DNA from: Geomonas paludis
Lineage (GTDB): Bacteria; Desulfobacterota; Desulfuromonadia; Geobacterales; Geobacteraceae
Assembly (NCBI RefSeq): GCF_014193585.1
Contig: NZ_BLXY01000013.1
Location: forward strand, 1 to 64,000
Reading direction: 5' to 3'
DNA: 64,000 bases
Part shown: positions 61,001 through 64,000 of the stretch, piece after piece
Layout: every line of letters starts with the position of its first letter
Position numbering within the stretch: position 1 is the first letter of the stretch
Translations under genes and position numbers: made by a program
The notes under the pieces: model-generated
The model's database searches: none
What the model was told of the DNA's origin: nothing
The model's input: the letters and a program-made list of their open reading frames with translations, nothing else

Positions 61001-61287
61001 GTGCCGCAGCCCGCAGCGCCGCGGTAGCCGCCTTCAGGGAGGCGACCAACCTTGACGAAGAGCTAAACGACATCCTGGTGGAACTTTCGAGCTACGACGA
61101 AATCCACTTTGCCCAGAGGCAGAGTCGCCTCTCCCTTCTTTCCAAGAAAGAGCGGCAGGGGGAAGAGAGGGAAATAGAGACGGAAAGGCTGCTGCGGGAG
61201 GCTCTTGTCAAAGGAATTGCGACCCCCAAGATATCCCTTGACTCCGTGGGTGCTGTCTTTCTCTCCAACAACGATCCTTTCAGGTAG
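58033..61287 (+). CDS. dpdE: SNF2/RapA-like helicase, DpdE of the 7-deazapurine DNA system
   Basis: A 1084-aa superfamily 2 helicase. N-terminal beta-rich modules (about 1-110) precede the SNF2 core: DEVGLGKT (D176-T183), DEVH box (D256-H259), LLVSATPVFGNEASF, and the C-terminal RecA-like lobe with QVILFCTYPGTASEVTEFIE and QRIGRLDRFG (R631-R637). A C-terminal about 300-aa region has no known motif. DpdE is the SNF2 helicase of the dpd cluster, in which DpdA-DpdC place 7-deazaguanines in DNA and the others restrict unmodified DNA. The assignment rests on the RapA-like layout and on the order with a RecQ-like gene next. ATG 58033 is chosen because GGGAGG lies 8 nt upstream. Confidence 0.78.
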   Translation: MFCRVIGRESLGIGKIVSSTARNATIEFFISPCDPPLVHEHPKNQVVKIALAQETRVYVQDQRTNLWMAGRVLVAGDDELRVQFPNNCIATLSSDAVHVRCNVPIVDPVPFLSRFINYTPRFSDSRRKFVKAVLDQRRACRGMSALLSSSIELESHQVRVVERVLKDPVQRYLLADEVGLGKTVEAGIIIRQCVLDNPDHFVVVAVPAHLVVQWRCELSQKFLLDYALDRSVFIIDLDDDAALQRFLPKTKMLVVDEVHQLVKGINLRNPSARFEMVREAAHRAERLLLVSATPVFGNEASFLAMLHLLDPVIYSLSDLETFQTKIANRQPLAHLIAELSPDNIIFLGDVIDKLTAMFPTDPLLKKYAKSLESMLADFPVEADEDIKEAITAIRSHVSETYRLHRRILRNRRSSVHDLTPERIGLKTATYRSAERAAVFALLEQWRSSAALSVYREEEGKRAAVLSELFFLFLEALIASPQELLSLVEKRLNGAADKAGAAALLYPGERETLLQLRSATLELCRDDAKLHALADLLERLVNSRGKQVILFCTYPGTASEVTEFIEKRFPGKVATHQPSSDCSVEGILKDANCAILVCDRRAEEGLNLHQGSQEKVMVHYDLPLSPNRLEQRIGRLDRFGFLGDILSHAVVCQDDVYETLWSACLEDGFGVFHQSIATMQYLIDAEMASLRREVLVQGGDAVQALTLRLGGEAGLMVKELQKIELQDQLDAMQDEPLQAFDDLEDVDGDWKGIQAQVDAWVEHNLLFEKVPHHIEGFAPPDRVFRFQYNHDRNRNTLVPLDRFMEKFLPVIDLKARGGGSQKPRSFPFSYRRETAVAKGLQLLRYGNPFIDGMMDFTSQDDRGKSFALWRYAPSYVAQEEVDHFFRFDFTVEVDLATAMSLAKMMGLPNLRTIHQALRRQGDITLPPLYQTVWLNADFEVPDTQLVESHLELPYSKLPRRDGSYDRNLNHHRWETIMQMNFPVIRQWDQVCAAARSAAVAAFREATNLDEELNDILVELSSYDEIHFAQRQSRLSLLSKKERQGEEREIETERLLREALVKGIATPKISLDSVGAVFLSNNDPFR

Positions 61288-61293
61288 TCGCCC

Positions 61294-63855
61294 ATGTCAT
61301 TCGATTATTATGTACTCGAATCAGTGCTTGCTGACTGGCCTACTTCGGCTTTAGAAGGGGTCCCGGTGGACGGGGTGTATCAGCGGATTTCCCAGATCCT
61401 CACTGAGTCGCGCGAGCGCGGCAGACTGCAGCACGGCCGCGATTTCCTCCCCCTGCTGCGTCAGGCAATGCTGCATCACCGGTCGGAGATAGGGTGCGAG
61501 GCTACCCTCCGGGTGCCATGCGGCGGAGGATGGCCTGATGCAGCCACCTGGACTGATTTTGGCTTTTATTGCGACCCTGACGGCACGGGGGGCTACTTCA
61601 TCACCGCGCTTCGCTGGAATCCTCAATGGCTCCCGCAATCGGAGGAATATGACATCCTTGAGGACGTCTATGCGGGGAAGGTGTGCCGCCCCCAGTTGGT
61701 GGTCCCCATTGACCCATGCGTGAAGGAGGCCACCGGATTCGAAAGTTACAGCTCAGAGGGGCAGCGTGAAGCGGTGCGTGCTGCCTTCTTTGCTCCGGCC
61801 GGATCGACCCTAGTGGTGAACCTGCCCACGGGATCAGGTAAGAGCCTCGTTGGGTACCTCCCTTCGCTGTTGGGGGGGAGCCAAGGGAACTTCACCCTTT
61901 TCGTGGTGCCTACCGTCGCGCTCGCCATCGACCAGGCAGAGAAGTTGAGGGAAATGTATCAGAGGACCGGTTCATCCCACTCCGGCACCCCGTTGGCGTG
62001 GCATGGAGGGGTTCCTGCTATCGACAAGGAACTCATCAAGAGGAACATCAGAGATGGCGTGCAACCGATTCTTTTCACTTCACCAGAATCTGTCTGCGGT
62101 AGCCTGCGCTGGGCCCTCTATGACGCGGCACGGCGTGGGTTCCTTAAGTACTTTGTGGTGGATGAGGCGCACCTCGTCTCACAGTGGGGCATTGACTTTC
62201 GGCCTGACTTCCAGGCTCTCTCCGGAATCTGGCGTGGCCTACTGAAGGAAAGTGTCCATGCTATGAAGACGCTCCTCATGACCGCCACCCTTACAGAAGA
62301 AACGCTTGAGACTCTCGAGGTGCTCTTTTCCCCCTACGACGCCCCCTTTCAGGTGGTCTCCGCCGTGTACCTACGCCCGGAACCGCGCTACTGGCACTAC
62401 AAGGCACACTCATTTCCCGAGAAGAAGCGATGTGTCCTAGAGGCGATACGTAAGGGTCCCCGCCCCCTAATCCTCTACGTGACGGAACCGAAAGAGGCCG
62501 AGGCTTGGTGCGCCCATCTTAGGGAGGAGGGATTCTCTCGTCTAGCAACCTTCCACGGCAATACGCGCACTGAGCGTAGAATGCAGGTCATTGCCCAGTG
62601 GAACCGCAACGAGCTGGACATCATTGTTGCCACCTCGGCCTTCGGTGTCGGCATGGACAAAGGCGACGTGCGCATGATCCTGCACGCCAGTGTGCCGGAG
62701 AACTTGGACCGCTACTATCAGGAAGTGGGGAGGGGAGGGCGGGACAAGAAGGCGTCCGTGTCTCTGCTGATCTATACCAAAATTGACATCGACAAGGCCC
62801 GTGGTATGGCCTTCCCCCGGGTGGTCACCGAAGGACTCGGAAGGGAGCGCTGGCTTGCGTTGGTCCAGGACCAGGTTTCCCTTGAGGACGGCCTCTTTCA
62901 GATGGACTTGGCCACCGTCCCTGCCTACGCACATCAGCAGAGCGACTACAACCGGGCCTGGAACATGCGTACACTCCTGCTCATGGTTCGCGCGGGGGGC
63001 GTGCAGTTGGTGGCGCAGCCTCCGCCGACTGCTGCCGCGGACGCGGCGCCACTCTCAGATGACGAGGTGAAGGCTTATTTTGACAAAGTGGTACTGCGTT
63101 ATCTCAATGGCAATCACTGTGATCCGGAGTACTGGAGCACCACGGTGGCAGCGGCAAAAGAGAGTTCTCTAGCGGCAAGCCAGCGCAACTTTGGATTTCT
63201 GCAGGACGTGCTGGAAAAGGGAGCGGAGATGGGCCGAACTCTCGCCAGCCTCTATTCCATCTGCCAGAACGGGCGCTACGTTTCAGTCCCTTGCTCCTGC
63301 GGAGGGTGTCCTAACTGTCGAAGCAACGGCAGCAACGGGATTGCCTTTGGTACGAGTCGTGTGCCGCCACTGGGCAGGGTTGCCCACCCCATTGTGGAGT
63401 GTTGGGAAAGCCTGTTTCCAATGGTTCCGGTACATCCGGTGGTAGTGACATATTCCCGCGACGAAGAAACTGCTCTCCCTACACGGTTACCGCAGTTGCT
63501 GGGGGCGCTGGTAACACGCTTTGGTGTGCGGGAGATCGTGGCGTCATGCCCCGAGACCCTGCTTAAAAACCCTGATTTTTTTCGCCTCTACAGGCGCGTG
63601 CCGGATCGCTTTCTGGTGCACCGCCACCTCGACGAGGAGTTGCGGCAAGGGTACGACACACCGCTTAACAGAGTCACGGTACTCTATCCGTGGGACACAA
63701 CTCCGATACCACGGGCTCTTTTCCTGGCACCGAAGGACTTTCACCTAATCGTTGTGCCGGAGGACGTCCGCGACGGCGACCATCCCCACCATCTCTATCG
63801 CGACACCGCAAATAACATACTCACTCTCAGGTATTTTCAGTTGAGGTTAACTTAA
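61294..63855 (+). CDS. dpdF: RecQ-like helicase, DpdF of the 7-deazapurine DNA system
   Basis: An 853-aa superfamily 2 helicase. After an N-terminal region of about 150 residues it has Walker A TGSGKS (T179-S184), DEAH (D290-H293), MTATLTEE, and motif VI QEVGRGGR (Q476-R483), with the RecQ-like VATSAFGVGMDKGDVRMILH. A C-terminal cysteine cluster CSCGGCPNC (C667, C669, C672, C675) suggests zinc binding. The C-terminal about 150 residues are unassigned. It begins 6 bp after dpdE and its stop overlaps the next start, so the three genes form one operon. Confidence 0.8.
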   Translation: MSFDYYVLESVLADWPTSALEGVPVDGVYQRISQILTESRERGRLQHGRDFLPLLRQAMLHHRSEIGCEATLRVPCGGGWPDAATWTDFGFYCDPDGTGGYFITALRWNPQWLPQSEEYDILEDVYAGKVCRPQLVVPIDPCVKEATGFESYSSEGQREAVRAAFFAPAGSTLVVNLPTGSGKSLVGYLPSLLGGSQGNFTLFVVPTVALAIDQAEKLREMYQRTGSSHSGTPLAWHGGVPAIDKELIKRNIRDGVQPILFTSPESVCGSLRWALYDAARRGFLKYFVVDEAHLVSQWGIDFRPDFQALSGIWRGLLKESVHAMKTLLMTATLTEETLETLEVLFSPYDAPFQVVSAVYLRPEPRYWHYKAHSFPEKKRCVLEAIRKGPRPLILYVTEPKEAEAWCAHLREEGFSRLATFHGNTRTERRMQVIAQWNRNELDIIVATSAFGVGMDKGDVRMILHASVPENLDRYYQEVGRGGRDKKASVSLLIYTKIDIDKARGMAFPRVVTEGLGRERWLALVQDQVSLEDGLFQMDLATVPAYAHQQSDYNRAWNMRTLLLMVRAGGVQLVAQPPPTAAADAAPLSDDEVKAYFDKVVLRYLNGNHCDPEYWSTTVAAAKESSLAASQRNFGFLQDVLEKGAEMGRTLASLYSICQNGRYVSVPCSCGGCPNCRSNGSNGIAFGTSRVPPLGRVAHPIVECWESLFPMVPVHPVVVTYSRDEETALPTRLPQLLGALVTRFGVREIVASCPETLLKNPDFFRLYRRVPDRFLVHRHLDEELRQGYDTPLNRVTVLYPWDTTPIPRALFLAPKDFHLIVVPEDVRDGDHPHHLYRDTANNILTLRYFQLRLT

Positions 63856-64000
63856 TGGCCATATTGAATAGAACATCGGACGGCCTTTTCAACGTCCTCA
63901 TCGTTATCTACAAAGTATTAGCGCACTACGGCCCCCTGTCGAAGGATGATGTGAAGTCTATGGTTGCGCCCGGTGATGTAACCGACACTCAAGTCAACAA
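63855..64000 (+). CDS. dpdG: Start of a third operon gene, probably DpdG (partial)
   Basis: The first 48 codons, beginning MAILNRTSDGLFNVLIVIYK, run off the window edge. The ATG overlaps the dpdF stop by one base (TAATG), showing coupling. The N-terminus looks like a winged-helix protein (LSKDDVKSMVAPG). In dpd clusters the gene after dpdF is dpdG, of unknown biochemical function; the assignment relies on order and a recalled similarity of the N-terminus. Confidence 0.55.
   Translation, partial: MAILNRTSDGLFNVLIVIYKVLAHYGPLSKDDVKSMVAPGDVTDTQVN

Noticed and set aside
58033-63855. DISARM or other helicase-based defence system
   Set aside because: No methyltransferase or phospholipase D gene is seen, and the SNF2-then-RecQ order fits dpdE-dpdF better; not fully excluded because the right side is missing.

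Overview
The window looks like a chromosomal segment of a Geobacter-type bacterium (Geobacteraceae: Geobacter, Geomonas or Citrifermentans; Desulfuromonadia). I infer this from high GC, dense two-component and chemotaxis genes, a GC-rich core gene order (gatCAB, argHGFDB, recA-pilT-recX-alaS, cinA, larBC) and the many hairpin-rich intergenic repeats. Nearly all core genes up to about 39.6 kb lie on the minus strand.

Region 1 (0-12.6 kb): a 116-bp tandem repeat, the gatC-gatA-gatB amidotransferase operon, a fibronectin-like lipoprotein, then a near-complete arginine pathway (argB, argD, argF, argG, argH), with a Nudix hydrolase and an unknown 379-aa protein between argG and argH. Region 2 (12.6-25.5 kb): a response-regulator/histidine-kinase hybrid, alaS, recX, pilT, recA, a PAS-GAF kinase, and a tightly overlapping larB-larC-pgpA-cinA operon whose stop/start overlaps fix the start codons. 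Region 3 (25.7-39.6 kb): a lone BrnA-type antitoxin, a frameshifted short-chain dehydrogenase, an LtaS-like sulfatase, a hybrid kinase, a CusS/CusR-like two-component pair, and a set of two chemoreceptors around two paralogous periplasmic phosphate-type binding proteins. Region 4 (39.6-48.9 kb): small exported proteins, glycerate 2-kinase, arsC beside a truncated arsR with its operator, a Tat-exported multicopper oxidase and two entericidin-like lipoproteins.

Region 5 (about 49.05 kb to the right edge) is accessory DNA. It begins at a 23-bp copy of a tRNA-Ser 3' end, a likely integration site, followed by a decayed HipB-like fragment. It then carries a Fic protein with an AbiEi-like N-terminus, an AT-rich pair (possible peptide precursor plus membrane protein), an XRE repressor divergent from a compact cassette of unknown genes with an HNH nuclease and a phosphatase, a serine recombinase, and finally the start of an operon matching dpdE-dpdF-dpdG of the 7-deazapurine DNA modification/restriction (Dpd) system. 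That operon is preceded by a consensus-like promoter and a terminator hairpin, and runs off the right edge.

The most noteworthy items are the Dpd operon with its possible attenuator, the tRNA-derived boundary, and the uncharacterised XRE-controlled cassette. No complete tRNA, rRNA, CRISPR array or intact insertion sequence was found.
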